Shown here: one piece after another, positions 36,468-45,377 of the stretch
Numbering within the stretch: the stretch's first letter is position 1
How the letters are laid out: each line of letters opens with the position of its first letter
Assembly (NCBI RefSeq): GCF_040719265.1
Contig: NZ_JBFDAH010000003.1
Span: forward strand, 246,241-310,240
Origin: Aliikangiella maris
Lineage (GTDB): Bacteria; Pseudomonadota; Gammaproteobacteria; Enterobacterales; Kangiellaceae
Direction of reading: 5' to 3'
Length of the DNA: 64,000 nucleotides
The notes under the pieces: model-generated
Databases searched by the model: none
What the model was told of the DNA's origin: nothing
The model's input: the letters and a program-made list of their open reading frames with translations, nothing else
Translations under genes and position numbers: made by a program

Positions 36468-38741
36468 ATGACAAAAGATTCAGTAAGTTCTAACGACGAA
36501 GTAATACTGAAAACTGATAAACAGACTATTCAGGCGCAACTGATTGAAAAGTATTTAGTCAATCAAAGCCAGGATTCAAGTGATGAACAAGATGTCGCAC
36601 TTTTTACTGAGGAACTACGTCACTTAATCAGCCAACAAATTGTACAACAACAATCACCACAGTCGCCAGATGACACAAGTTCGCTTGAAAATAGCGATGA
36701 TTTGATCACTGATTTAAATGATACCTCAACCTTTCATATCAAATTACAGAAATACTTACAACAAAGATTTACCAAAAAATCATTTGAAATTTCAGCTTCT
36801 CGCCAAAATTTGATCGAACTGGTCGACAATCTGTTTGAGTTTGCGCTAAAAGAAAAAAGTATTAAACCCAACATCAGAGAAATCATTCTTCAAATAAAGC
36901 CAATTTATTTATTACTGTTATTGCAATCCCCCGAAGCCATCACTTTAACTGCACACCCCGCCAAAAGTCTGCTCGACGATGTTGCCAAAGTGGGATTGTT
37001 ATGGGATGAGTCCTCACCTAATGCGGCATTAATTTTGCAACAACTACAAAATGTTTTAGATCAATTACAGCAAGCAGCATTGTCTGATCGATCATTGGAA
37101 ATGACTTTTGCCAGCAATGCTCAACTTATTAAAGCCTTTGCAGATAATCTTGCCAAGCGAGCAGAAATATTTGAAAAACGTATTCGAGAAGCCGAAGAAG
37201 GTAAAGCCAAGGCAGAACTGGCAAATCTACAATCACAATCTGCACTGAATAAACTAACTTGCAAAAAGAACATCCCTGAATTTATTTTACAAATGTTACT
37301 CAATGCTTGGCAGCATATTATTTTTCTCGACATATTAAAAGCTGAAAAAAATGATTCTCGGGATGCCCTGTTTATTGCTAAAGCGCTTATTGTTAGCATT
37401 CAATCTATTAGCGATATTGAAGAGTTTTCGAAATTTATTGAGCTTCAGGAAGTCTTACTCAAATGGCTACGCAATAAATTGGAAAAAACCTCTTACTCTT
37501 TTACTGAAATCGACGCATTTTTTGCTGCACTAGACAAAAGACACAGTGAGCTGATCAGTCAAATAAAACTCAAACTGGAACAAGGTCCCAAAGAGGAAAT
37601 TCTGCGTTTAAAACCCACCACACCTTTTAATGAAACAGCTGATGCAACCATCACGCAAAGTGGTACAACTTTGACGAATGACGATATTGCTATTGATGAA
37701 ATGACCGTTGAACAATGGGTTGAATACCGATTTCAACTAATCCCTGAAGAAGCAATACAGCCAGCTGACACCTTGTCTCCAAAAAGTCGGCAACAAAAAG
37801 ACTTGGAAGCCAGCATAAAAAGGATTCAATTACTCAAACCCGGAGATTGGCTGGTGATTGAACAGCCAGAAAAAAGAATTCGTTGTAAACTGGCATCATA
37901 CATTGACAGTGCCGACAAATATATTTTAGTCAATGGTTCGGGCAATAAGATTACCGAATTTACTACCGAAGATTTAGCATTAGCTTATAAAAATAAAACA
38001 ATAAAAATCGTAGGGAACAAACCTCTATTTGAACAAGCTTATGAATCAATTTTTGGTAATTTATTACAACGATTTAAAGAGGAAGATGCGGCACAAAAAA
38101 AACTGGCACACCTAAAAGCACAAGAAAGCAAACGCCAAGCAGAAAAGCTTGCCGCGCAACAAGCGGCTGCCGCACAACTACAAAGTCAACAACAAGGGAA
38201 TATTCAGCAAGCTGATGCGCAACAAGTTACCAAGCCAACTTCGAATCATCAAGTAACATCAGCTAAAATCACGACAACTCAATCCAGAAATATTCAACCT
38301 GAAAATGTAAAACAAGAAAATCAATTATCAACAACTGAAGCACAATCAAAAAATGTTAAAACCACCATACAAAGTAATATACAAAAAAGCGCACTCGACA
38401 ATGCGAATAGAAGTAATGCAAATTTAATTAAAACACCTATCCCTTCAAAAGAATTAACCGAACAACAAATTGATAATATTACCAAGCTCGCAGTTGGCAG
38501 TTGGGTCGAAATTTTTATCAAAGATAAATTTAAAAAATGTCGCCTTGCGGCTAAAATTTCTGCCAGTGACAAATTTATTTTTACTGATCGTAGTGGTATA
38601 AAAATAAAAGAATGCAATACAGAAGAACTCAAAAGCATTTATCGTCTTGGTGAATTAAAGCTCGATGAACAAAATGATTTATTTGATCAGGCGCTCGCAT
38701 CGGTTATCTCTAATTTACGTAATTTAAAAGCTGACAATTAA
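36468..38741 (+). CDS. DUF1631 family protein with duplicated C-terminal module
   Basis: 757 residues with no signal or membrane span. The central helical part (EIILQIKPIYLLLLLQSPEA, AKSLLDDVAKVGLLWDE) and the segment VLLKWLRNKLEKTSYSFTEI match the DUF1631 family of gammaproteobacteria. Near 454-510 a module reads LKPGDWLVIEQPEKRIRCKL then KYILVNGSGNKITEFTTEDL. A second copy near 675-725 reads LAVGSWVEIFIKDKFKKCRL then KFIFTDRSGIKIKECNTEEL. Families of this type have a PilZ-like beta-barrel here. The copies are joined by a Gln/Lys-rich linker (about 540-650). A c-di-GMP link is possible but the PilZ motif is not seen. Function unknown. Confidence 0.75.
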   Translation: MTKDSVSSNDEVILKTDKQTIQAQLIEKYLVNQSQDSSDEQDVALFTEELRHLISQQIVQQQSPQSPDDTSSLENSDDLITDLNDTSTFHIKLQKYLQQRFTKKSFEISASRQNLIELVDNLFEFALKEKSIKPNIREIILQIKPIYLLLLLQSPEAITLTAHPAKSLLDDVAKVGLLWDESSPNAALILQQLQNVLDQLQQAALSDRSLEMTFASNAQLIKAFADNLAKRAEIFEKRIREAEEGKAKAELANLQSQSALNKLTCKKNIPEFILQMLLNAWQHIIFLDILKAEKNDSRDALFIAKALIVSIQSISDIEEFSKFIELQEVLLKWLRNKLEKTSYSFTEIDAFFAALDKRHSELISQIKLKLEQGPKEEILRLKPTTPFNETADATITQSGTTLTNDDIAIDEMTVEQWVEYRFQLIPEEAIQPADTLSPKSRQQKDLEASIKRIQLLKPGDWLVIEQPEKRIRCKLASYIDSADKYILVNGSGNKITEFTTEDLALAYKNKTIKIVGNKPLFEQAYESIFGNLLQRFKEEDAAQKKLAHLKAQESKRQAEKLAAQQAAAAQLQSQQQGNIQQADAQQVTKPTSNHQVTSAKITTTQSRNIQPENVKQENQLSTTEAQSKNVKTTIQSNIQKSALDNANRSNANLIKTPIPSKELTEQQIDNITKLAVGSWVEIFIKDKFKKCRLAAKISASDKFIFTDRSGIKIKECNTEELKSIYRLGELKLDEQNDLFDQALASVISNLRNLKADN

Positions 38742-38865
38742 TACCATCACTACTTTAGTAAGCTTAACACCGTAACATCTTAACAATAATATATTCCGCT
38801 TGTTATTTTTTTAAATATCCAGTATTTTCAAAGCTTGTGTTATTTACCTTTAGCGGGCATTTTTT

Positions 38866-39274
38866 ATGCAGCGTGTTAATTTAAGTCAATTGACATTATT
38901 TCTTTCGACCTAGCTCTTAACAGTTTATCCATCTGAGTTATTCGCTAATACCTTATATAGCCCTACTTCATCGCCCAAAATGATAGATGCCAACAACTGG
39001 CAAATCACTCACTTACCCGAGAAAACCTCCTTGCGTGCCAGCGCTATCGGCTTCGATACCATTTGGGTTGGCGGTACTGAAGGTAAAGTTTTTATTAGCC
39101 ATGATCAGGGGAAAAATTTTATAACATCACAGCTGCGGCAAAACTTGGCAGCATTTCTCAACCGAAGGCTTTTACACTATCAATAGCGATACTTTACGTT
39201 TTGTTGGTGCCGGTCATGATGGGCGTGTTGGAATCTTGGAAGTTAAATCAATGACACAAGCAACCAATCATTAG
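38866..39274 (+). pseudogene. Decayed exported beta-propeller (YCF48-like) protein
   Basis: An ATG at 38866 with GCGGG upstream opens a signal-like segment, but a TAG interrupts it 15 codons in. The same frame then continues (LLTVYPSELFANTLYSPT), through MIDANNWQITHLPEKTSLRA and IWVGGTEGKVFISHDQGKNF, which is the start of a BNR/YCF48-like propeller. Near 39155 the reading shifts frame into FSTEGFYTINSDTLRFVGAG and VGILEVKSM before a stop at 39274. A complete protein of this kind has several hundred residues, so most of the middle is missing. Three defects (nonsense codon, frameshift, internal deletion) make it a clear pseudogene. Confidence 0.7.
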
Positions 39275-39305
39275 CTTTCAATACTTAAAAGTTGACGGCT
39301 GATGA

Positions 39306-40319
39306 TTAGCAATCAATCAGAATATCACCTAAAGCAGATTTCAGTTGCGAAAATTTAAATTCAAACCCCAAAGATTCCAGTCGGGCAGGTATTACCCGCT
39401 GCCCTTTAATGAGCAAACGCGCTCGCTCACCCATAGTCAACTCAAATAAGCCTTCAGGTACTCGAAAAAGACACCAACGCTTAAGTTGCTCACAGAGCAA
39501 TTGAGTAAATTCTCGATTAGTCACAGGTTGAGGCGCGGTCAGATTAAATTCGCCGTGACACTGTCTGGACTCATTGTGAATCAAAAATACGATTGCACGT
39601 ACCATATCTTGAATATGTATCCATGATAAATACTGGTTTCCGTCGCCCAAGACGGTCGCTAACCCAAGCTTAAATGGCGTAAGTAAACGAGGCATAAAAC
39701 CACCCCGCGGACTTAACACAATGCCGGTTCGAACAACACAAACTCTCACATTCAAACTTTCAGCAACCATGGCTGCTCTCTCCCAAGCATCACACAATTC
39801 ATGCGTAAATTCGTGGTGCGGAGGACAGGTTTCATCAAGAATTCTGTCTTCACCATCGCCATACCAACCAACGGCAGAGCCACTAATTAAGACTTCAGGT
39901 AGATTTTCACGGGTTTGCATCCATTCCACCAGGGTTTTAGTAAAATCAACGCGGCTACGCCAAATATTATGCTTTTGCTGTTCACTCCAGTGTCGATCAA
40001 CGATTGGCTCACCCGCCAGATTAATCACCCAGTTAATTGATTGCAACGCAGGAATTTCGGAAAGAGATTCAATTAAGTAAATCGTCACTGAGTCATTGAA
40101 TAAAGTTAATGTACTTGAATCGGCCGAATGAATTATTTTGACCGTGCACTTAACCTGTTTCACCACATCATTTGAATTAAATTGCTGTTGTGCCTTTTTA
40201 ACATGACGAGTTAAAACAAATACAGTGCCCCCTAAAGCAATAAAATATTCAATCAGAGACTCACCTATCAGCCCTGTTCCGCCTGTTATAAGTATTTGTT
40301 TCTTGGCTACTCTATTCAT
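39306..40319 (-). CDS. yfcH: YfcH-like NAD(P)-binding epimerase, TIGR01777 family
   Basis: 337 residues of an extended short-chain dehydrogenase. The nucleotide-binding motif GGTGLIGESL is at the N-terminus, followed by NLAGEPIVDRHWSEQQKHNI, SGSAVGWYGDGED, DAWERAAMVAE and RTGIVLSPRGG, all typical of the TIGR01777/YfcH family. The C-terminal DUF1731-type end (RVIPARLESLGFEFKFSQLK) is present. The substrate is not established for the family. The start is ATG at 40319, just after an in-frame TTG. A 25-residue extension relative to the usual family length lies in the first third. Confidence 0.88.
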   Translation of the reverse strand: MNRVAKKQILITGGTGLIGESLIEYFIALGGTVFVLTRHVKKAQQQFNSNDVVKQVKCTVKIIHSADSSTLTLFNDSVTIYLIESLSEIPALQSINWVINLAGEPIVDRHWSEQQKHNIWRSRVDFTKTLVEWMQTRENLPEVLISGSAVGWYGDGEDRILDETCPPHHEFTHELCDAWERAAMVAESLNVRVCVVRTGIVLSPRGGFMPRLLTPFKLGLATVLGDGNQYLSWIHIQDMVRAIVFLIHNESRQCHGEFNLTAPQPVTNREFTQLLCEQLKRWCLFRVPEGLFELTMGERARLLIKGQRVIPARLESLGFEFKFSQLKSALGDILIDC

Positions 40320-40475
40320 CAATCGCTCGCCCAGACCACGCTTTAGTAATCAGTATATTCATCAATATTTGATTCCTCTAGTAAAAAATGATTATGAGTG
40401 CTGGTCTGATGTTTATTAAAGTTGGCCGCTAACATAAATTATATGCCATTCATAGAATGCCGAGTATTGGCTATT

Positions 40476-40943
40476 TTATGACTTTCTTTGTGCCAGTTGG
40501 CAGATTAATTTCCATTCATTATCTTTAACAGGTTGAACAGATAAGCGTCCTTGTTTAAGTAACACCATATTCGCCAACTCAGGATTAGATTTAATCTCCG
40601 GCAAAGACACAATTGCCGAAAACTTCTTGACAAACCTCAGATCGAAGCGAAACCACTTAGGTTTTTCAGGCGATGATTTTGCATCAAAATATACACTCTC
40701 TGGATCAAACTGGTCGGGGTCTACATAAGCTTCACTGACCACTTTTCCAATACCAGCCACCCCAACATTTTTACAGCTACTATGATAAATTAACGCCAAA
40801 TCATCAGTTTTAATTTGGTCTCGGATGATATTTCGCGCCTGATAATTTCGTATACCATTCCAAGGCTCAGCCAGCTTTCCAAGAGCGGCTAAATCATCAA
40901 TTCCAAAAACATCAGGCTCAGTTTTTAATAACCAATAGTTCAC
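40476..40943 (-). CDS. EVE domain protein
   Basis: 155 residues when started at GTG 40943, which has AAAGG eight bases upstream and gives MNYWLLKTEPDVFGIDDL, the standard family N-terminus. The longer frame from TTG at 40979 adds 12 residues that the family lacks. The EVE fold features PWNGIRNYQARNI, ALIYHSSCKNVGVAGIGKV and WFRFDLRFVKKF are present. EVE domains, related to PUA and YTH, are thought to bind modified bases in DNA or RNA; bacterial members have no settled role. No modification genes lie adjacent. Confidence 0.85.
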   Translation of the reverse strand: MNYWLLKTEPDVFGIDDLAALGKLAEPWNGIRNYQARNIIRDQIKTDDLALIYHSSCKNVGVAGIGKVVSEAYVDPDQFDPESVYFDAKSSPEKPKWFRFDLRFVKKFSAIVSLPEIKSNPELANMVLLKQGRLSVQPVKDNEWKLICQLAQRKS

Positions 40944-41087
40944 ATTTACGACCTTTTCATATAATGGATGCTTACTCAATATTGCAACTAGTGTAATTTA
41001 TTTATCAGATTGATTCATGTTAGATTCAGTTTACATGGGTTTTAATTGTTAGCACGATCCACTAAAACAGCAAAAGAGAGCTCAAGT

Positions 41088-42644
41088 ATGCCTAAATTCT
41101 ACTTGATACTGATTAGCCTGATTATTGGGCTTTATTTGCCTAGCAGTATGGCTGAAGATGACGATGAGCAGCCGACCGATGGCCAACTAGCACAAATTCT
41201 AGCCCCTGTCGCTTTATATCCAGATAGTGTATTGACCCATATTTTAATTGCCTCAACTTACCCACTTGAAGTTATCGAAGCCAATCGATGGCAGCAGCAA
41301 CATAGCAATGTATCGCCTGGCGATGCGCTGGATATGGTTGAAAACAAGAACTGGGATCCGAGTGTTAAAGCGCTGATTCCCTTTCCTAAAATATTACAAA
41401 AACTCAGTGAAGAGTTAAGCTGGACACAGTCACTTGGCGATGCTTTTTTACAAAATGAAGAGCGAGTACTACAGGTAATCCAAACCCTGCGACATCAAGC
41501 AGATCAAGCTGGTAGTCTTCAAAAAATGGAGCATATGGAAGTTGCGCGCGAAGACGATAAAATTATCATTCAACCTATTAAGCGAGAAGTCGTCTATCTC
41601 CCTTACTATGATTCACGTATAGTTTATGGGCATTGGTACTGGGATCACTATCCTCCTGTTCATTGGACCTGGCATCATCATCACAATCACCATTTTAGCC
41701 ATCATCACCCTTTTTATTGGCAGCCTCGCGTTCATATCTCATTTAATTACTTTCATAGTGCATTTCATTGGCATAACCATCACGTCATTGTGGTTGATCG
41801 GCACCATTATCATGCCAAACGTTACCGCCATCGTCGTCACATCATCGATGATTATCGAGGACGTCATTGGCGGCATAATCCGGTACATCGGCGCGGCGTC
41901 GCTTACCGCAGCGAACATTTACGAAAACAATATCGTAGTAGTCGCCCGAGTAGAGAGCACACTCAAGTTATTCGCCGAAATGAACGCAAGGTCGTCCATG
42001 CAAGTCGACAAAACCACCGATCAAGCAATGAACGAGCGACAATACAGCGAGATAACCAAAATCGTTCGGTGCAACGGGAGCGCACTAACCGCTTGACCAG
42101 TGAACGTGCTAACAACTCATCTCGTCGTGCCGAACGTCAGACTGGTAGCTCTAACGCTACAAGTCTGAATTCAAGTGGACAATCACGCTCGGAAAGATTG
42201 CGTCAACAACTAACCAGTGCTCGGGAACGCACAACCAAACAAAACCAAGCAACAACTCAACATCAAAATACGCGTCGTGAGCGAGCCAATACAAACAATA
42301 ATACAAACCGTGCGACAAATAATAGTCAGCGAAGTAACCGGACCTATCGCGAAGACTTAACAACGCGCCGAGTACAATCAGATAAATCCAAGAAAAGTCA
42401 CGCAACAAATCGTCAACAGGTTAACCGTAGTGAGCATAACCAGCGGAATACTCAAGCCAGTCAACAGCAAAATGCTCAGTCATCGCATCGAGCTGAACGA
42501 CGCTCAAATCAACAAAATCAATCCAGATCTCGAGAACAAATCAGATCGGAGCGAAACACAAATCAGCGACAAAATACACGCAGCGAACACCGCAGCAGCC
42601 AACAGCGATCACATAATTCAGAGAGACAAACTCAACATCACTAG
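41088..42644 (+). CDS. DUF3300 exported protein with His-rich and Arg/Gln-rich tail
   Basis: 518 residues from the ATG at 41088, preceded by GAGAG, which gives a signal peptide (LILISLIIGLYLPSSMAEDD). The DUF3300 domain (about 25-165) has ALYPDSVLTHILIASTYPLE, NKNWDPSVKALIPFP and EVVYLPYYDSRIVYG. A His/aromatic cluster follows (about 190-250, WHHHHNHHFSHHHPFYWQ), likely able to bind metal. About 270 residues rich in Arg, Gln, Asn and Ser (SQQRSHNSERQ) with low complexity end the protein. The family is found in proteobacteria and its function is unknown. A strong terminator follows. Confidence 0.85.
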   Translation: MPKFYLILISLIIGLYLPSSMAEDDDEQPTDGQLAQILAPVALYPDSVLTHILIASTYPLEVIEANRWQQQHSNVSPGDALDMVENKNWDPSVKALIPFPKILQKLSEELSWTQSLGDAFLQNEERVLQVIQTLRHQADQAGSLQKMEHMEVAREDDKIIIQPIKREVVYLPYYDSRIVYGHWYWDHYPPVHWTWHHHHNHHFSHHHPFYWQPRVHISFNYFHSAFHWHNHHVIVVDRHHYHAKRYRHRRHIIDDYRGRHWRHNPVHRRGVAYRSEHLRKQYRSSRPSREHTQVIRRNERKVVHASRQNHRSSNERATIQRDNQNRSVQRERTNRLTSERANNSSRRAERQTGSSNATSLNSSGQSRSERLRQQLTSARERTTKQNQATTQHQNTRRERANTNNNTNRATNNSQRSNRTYREDLTTRRVQSDKSKKSHATNRQQVNRSEHNQRNTQASQQQNAQSSHRAERRSNQQNQSRSREQIRSERNTNQRQNTRSEHRSSQQRSHNSERQTQHH

Positions 42645-42679
42645 CAAGATCGCCAAGTTATTGATACTTGTATTACATC

Positions 42680-42735
42680 AACCGCAAGCAAGTCAGTTAT
42701 TCAATTGACTTGCTTGCGGTTTTAATATTTTTTTG
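42680..42735 (+). terminator. Rho-independent terminator after the DUF3300 gene
   Basis: A perfect 16-bp stem (arms 42680-42695 and 42706-42721, loop 10 bases) is followed by TTAATATTTTTTT, 35 bases after the DUF3300 stop. Confidence 0.9.
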
Positions 42736-43227
42736 TCAGATTGTTCACTTTAGATAATACAATTGAAAGGTGCCAGATTGACTTTACTGAAATTGACTTT
42801 GCTGAAATTGACTTTACTGAAGTTGACTTTATTGATATTTACTTTACTAAAATCTGCTTGACTAAAATTCACATAACTGACAAATACTTTACGAACGATT
42901 AGCGGATTGACTCAACTTAAATCTACTCAACTGTCTTTGGTTTAACATCAAATTATTTTAATATTTAGCTTTTATTCTTGTTACTTCTAGTTTTCATATT
43001 TGGCTTTCAATTATCGGTTTTAATATCTTGAGCATGAAAGCTTTCTGATTTAACCGTTATCTTTTTGCGCAAAATTCAACGCTAACTAACGCTTTAGGTT
43101 AACAGTGGTTAAGTTAAACGTCTTGCTTTATTCACAGGAAAAAACTGAACAAATTTTACTTTTGATGCACAAAACTGCCAACTTTCATCTAAACTGAAAT
43201 TAAGCCAATGAATCTTTGTCAGCTCAT
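42736..43227. repeat. Intergenic region with 15-base tandem repeats
   Basis: From about 42776 to 42870 there are five to six imperfect copies of a 15-base unit close to TTGACTTTACTGAAA, decaying to the right. As at 19847, the period keeps a frame open but no start site supports coding. The rest is AT-rich and should hold the promoter of the cyclase gene. Confidence 0.6.
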
Positions 43228-44303
43228 ATGGAACACACACGAAAAAGCAATTAGTTGAAAAAATAAAGCGCTTACTGTTACAACAAGTATCAGAACGCAA
43301 TATCTCAGACTTTCAATTAGACAAACAACTTCACACAATTATTGATTCTGTCATTAATCAAAGTCAGCCTACGGAATCCAGAGAGTTGACCGTGCTACTT
43401 TCTGATTTGCGCGGCTTCACGGCGATAGCAGAAAAATTTTCCCCTCTTCAGGTTATTAACTTGCTGAATCGTTATTTTTCCCAAATGAGCCGAATTATCG
43501 TGCAATATGGTGGCACTATCGATAAATTTATGGGTGACTCTATCATGGCACTATTTGGTGCCCCACGCTCAACAACACATGACTTAGCCAATGCGATTGC
43601 CTGTGCAATCGAGATGCAGATTGCGATGACAGAAATCAATCGCTCAAATAGTCAAGAAGGTTTACCAACACTCTATATGGGAATTGGTATTAATACCGGT
43701 GTGGTTTTAATGGGAAATTTAGGCTCTGAACTCCATCGAGAATATACTGTTATTGGTGATCAAGTTAATCTGGCTTCTCGTGTCGAAGCTCATTGTCTAC
43801 GTGGACAAATTCTCTTGAGTGAAAATACTTTTCAAGCGGCTCAATCTTTTGTAAAAATTGGGCGAGTCAACAGTGTAAAAGTCAAAGGTAAAATTCGCGC
43901 AGTCAATATGTATGAACTGCTGGCAACTTCTCAACCGGTTGCATTAGAAGTTCCAATTCAAGACTTCAGAAAAAGCCCCCGGATAATGATTGATGCGCCT
44001 TTGGCTTTTAAACGAGTCTCTAACAAAGTTGTCGAAGAAAAAGAATATACGGGTCGAATAATTGATATCAGTTACGGTGGGCTCTTTGCCACAGTGCCGA
44101 CCAAACTGAATCCTTTAGACGAAATAAAAATTCAACTCTCCATGTCAATAATGGGACGTGATTCTACAGATATTTACGCACGGGTAATTACGGTAAATAC
44201 TTTTGAAAATCAATATGAATGTAAATTTGAATTTACCGCTATCGATGATGAAGCACAGGCGGTTATCAAAGACTTTGTTGACCATCAAATAGAAAGATTA
44301 TGA
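43228..44303 (+). CDS. Class III nucleotide cyclase fused to a PilZ domain, frame break near the start
   Basis: The cyclase domain has both metal-binding Asp (LLSDLRGFTAIAE and KFMGDSIMALFG) and the Asn/Arg site in VIGDQVNLASRVEAH, so it should make cAMP or cGMP. The C-terminal ~110 residues have the PilZ c-di-GMP motif: RKSPR and, downstream, DISYGG. No membrane span is present. The in-frame start is unclear: the open frame begins with TTG at 43386, but about 53 upstream codons (KKQLVEKIKRLLLQQVSE, QLDKQLHTIIDSVINQSQ) look coding. An ATG at 43228 joins them if one A were added to the A5 run at 43242-43246, giving MEHTRKKQLVEKIK. This is either a real frameshift or a sequence error. Confidence 0.8.
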
Positions 44304-44680
44304 TACGAAAAATTTTCGGCTCAGATATTCAACAATTAAGTGGTAAGAGTCAAATTTCTGTCAAATAAAACTGCTATTATATAAGTGTTGCGCTAATAGA
44401 GAGCAAAGGCAGAGAGAGCAAAGGCAGAGAGAGCAAAGGCAGAAAATCCTTCATTGCAAATAAAAGCAACTGAACTAGTTAAAATAATCAGTTAAAAGAA
44501 TAAAAAATAAATAAAGAGAAATGGGTAGTTGATTGAGCTAAGTTTAATTAATTTGAAATTGAATTAATCTTAACTTAATTATTTTGGGAGTTAATTAATC
44601 TAAGACTTATTAATTTGGGACTTGATTAAATTAGAATATATTTAGATCAGGATATGTTTAAATCAAGGTATATTTTAAAT
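44304..44680. repeat. Intergenic region with 15-base tandem repeat
   Basis: Three copies of a 15-base unit AGAGAGCAAAGGCAG lie near 44398-44444. A stretch of looser AATTAATTTGGGA-type repeats fills 44520-44660. No gene, promoter or terminator was recognised for the convergent cyclase and tRNA transcripts. Confidence 0.55.
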
Positions 44681-44756
44681 TGGAGCGGGAAACGAGATTC
44701 GAACTCGCGACCCCAACCTTGGCAAGGTTGTGCTCTACCAGCTGAGCTATTCCCGC
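44681..44756 (-). tRNA. tRNA-Gly(GCC), distal copy
   Basis: 76 bases including the encoded CCA. The acceptor stem GCGGGAA/TTCCCGC, D-loop AGCTCAGCTGGTAGAGC, anticodon loop TTGCCAA with anticodon GCC, and T-arm GTTCGAATC are all normal. It is identical in sequence to the copy at 45199-45274. It is the last gene of the four-tRNA cluster. Confidence 0.97.
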
Positions 44757-44850
44757 GTATTTGCTAGACAAGGAAAGTCTAACATAGAAAGTCTTAATCT
44801 TAACACCAGATTAATCAATCTAACAGTGTTATTTTCCACCATCTACAGCA

Positions 44851-44937
44851 TGGTGCCCGGGGCCGGAGTCGAACCGGCACGGTGTTGCCACCGAGGGATT
44901 TTAAGTCCCTTGCGTCTACCAATTTCGCCACCCGGGC
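44851..44937 (-). tRNA. leuZ: tRNA-Leu(TAA)
   Basis: 87 bases including CCA, with the long variable arm of a leucine tRNA (CGGTGGCAACACCG) and anticodon loop CTTAAAA reading TAA. It occupies the leuZ position of the conserved pgsA-glyW-cysT-leuZ block. Confidence 0.96.
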
Positions 44938-44956
44938 TATGAGTAGCTATAAATTA

Positions 44957-45030
44957 TGGAGGCTGGGGTCGGAATCGAACCGGCGTACACGGAGTTGCAG
45001 TCCGCTGCATAACCACTCTGCCACCCAGCC
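44957..45030 (-). tRNA. cysT: tRNA-Cys(GCA)
   Basis: 74 bases including CCA. The acceptor stem GGCTGGG/CCCAGCC, anticodon loop CTGCAAC with GCA, and T-arm GTTCGATTC are clear. It lies between the tRNA-Gly and tRNA-Leu genes as in E. coli cysT. Confidence 0.96.
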
Positions 45031-45198
45031 AAATCTTGGCTTTTTAGTTCCTTTAAAATAGTTACTCCATTAAACTAGTCTTACTTGCTATTGTTTTTGC
45101 TTTAAAATTTATTTCTTCAAAGCAGAATCCAAAGCTAAAAACCCAGTGCTCCATTGTATACTTTGAATATTAAAAGTATATTGCCGAGCCTAATTATT

Positions 45199-45274
45199 TG
45201 GAGCGGGAAACGAGATTCGAACTCGCGACCCCAACCTTGGCAAGGTTGTGCTCTACCAGCTGAGCTATTCCCGC
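45199..45274 (-). tRNA. glyW: tRNA-Gly(GCC), promoter-proximal copy
   Basis: 76 bases including CCA, identical to the copy at 44681-44756. It is the first tRNA of the cluster and has its own strong promoter immediately upstream, in the position of E. coli glyW downstream of pgsA. Confidence 0.97.
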
Positions 45275-45289
45275 TTCAAGTGGGGAGGC

Positions 45290-45317
45290 ATTTTACAGCA
45301 AGAAAAATGTCTGTCAA
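45290..45317 (-). promoter_or_regulatory. Sigma-70 promoter of the tRNA cluster
   Basis: On the minus strand a perfect -35 TTGACA (45312-45317) and -10 TAAAAT (45290-45295) are separated by 16 bases, followed by a GC-containing discriminator (GCCTCCCC) of the kind found at stringently controlled stable RNA promoters. It ends 15 bases before the first tRNA-Gly. Confidence 0.85.
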
Positions 45318-45377
45318 GCATGATTATCGCTACAAGCTTAACTTTTTTATCGATCACGCAAACCGCTGATTTTATAA

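Noticed and set aside
41626..42096. 156-codon open frame on the plus strand overlapping DUF3300
   Set aside because: It is an out-of-frame shadow of the His/Arg-rich coding sequence, with no start signal or domain.
42776..42900. Tandem repeats that could suggest a CRISPR array
   Set aside because: Units are 15 bases, directly adjacent, imperfect and without unique spacers; no cas genes are present.
44730..44942. Open frame covering the tRNA-Leu gene
   Set aside because: It is antisense to tRNA genes.
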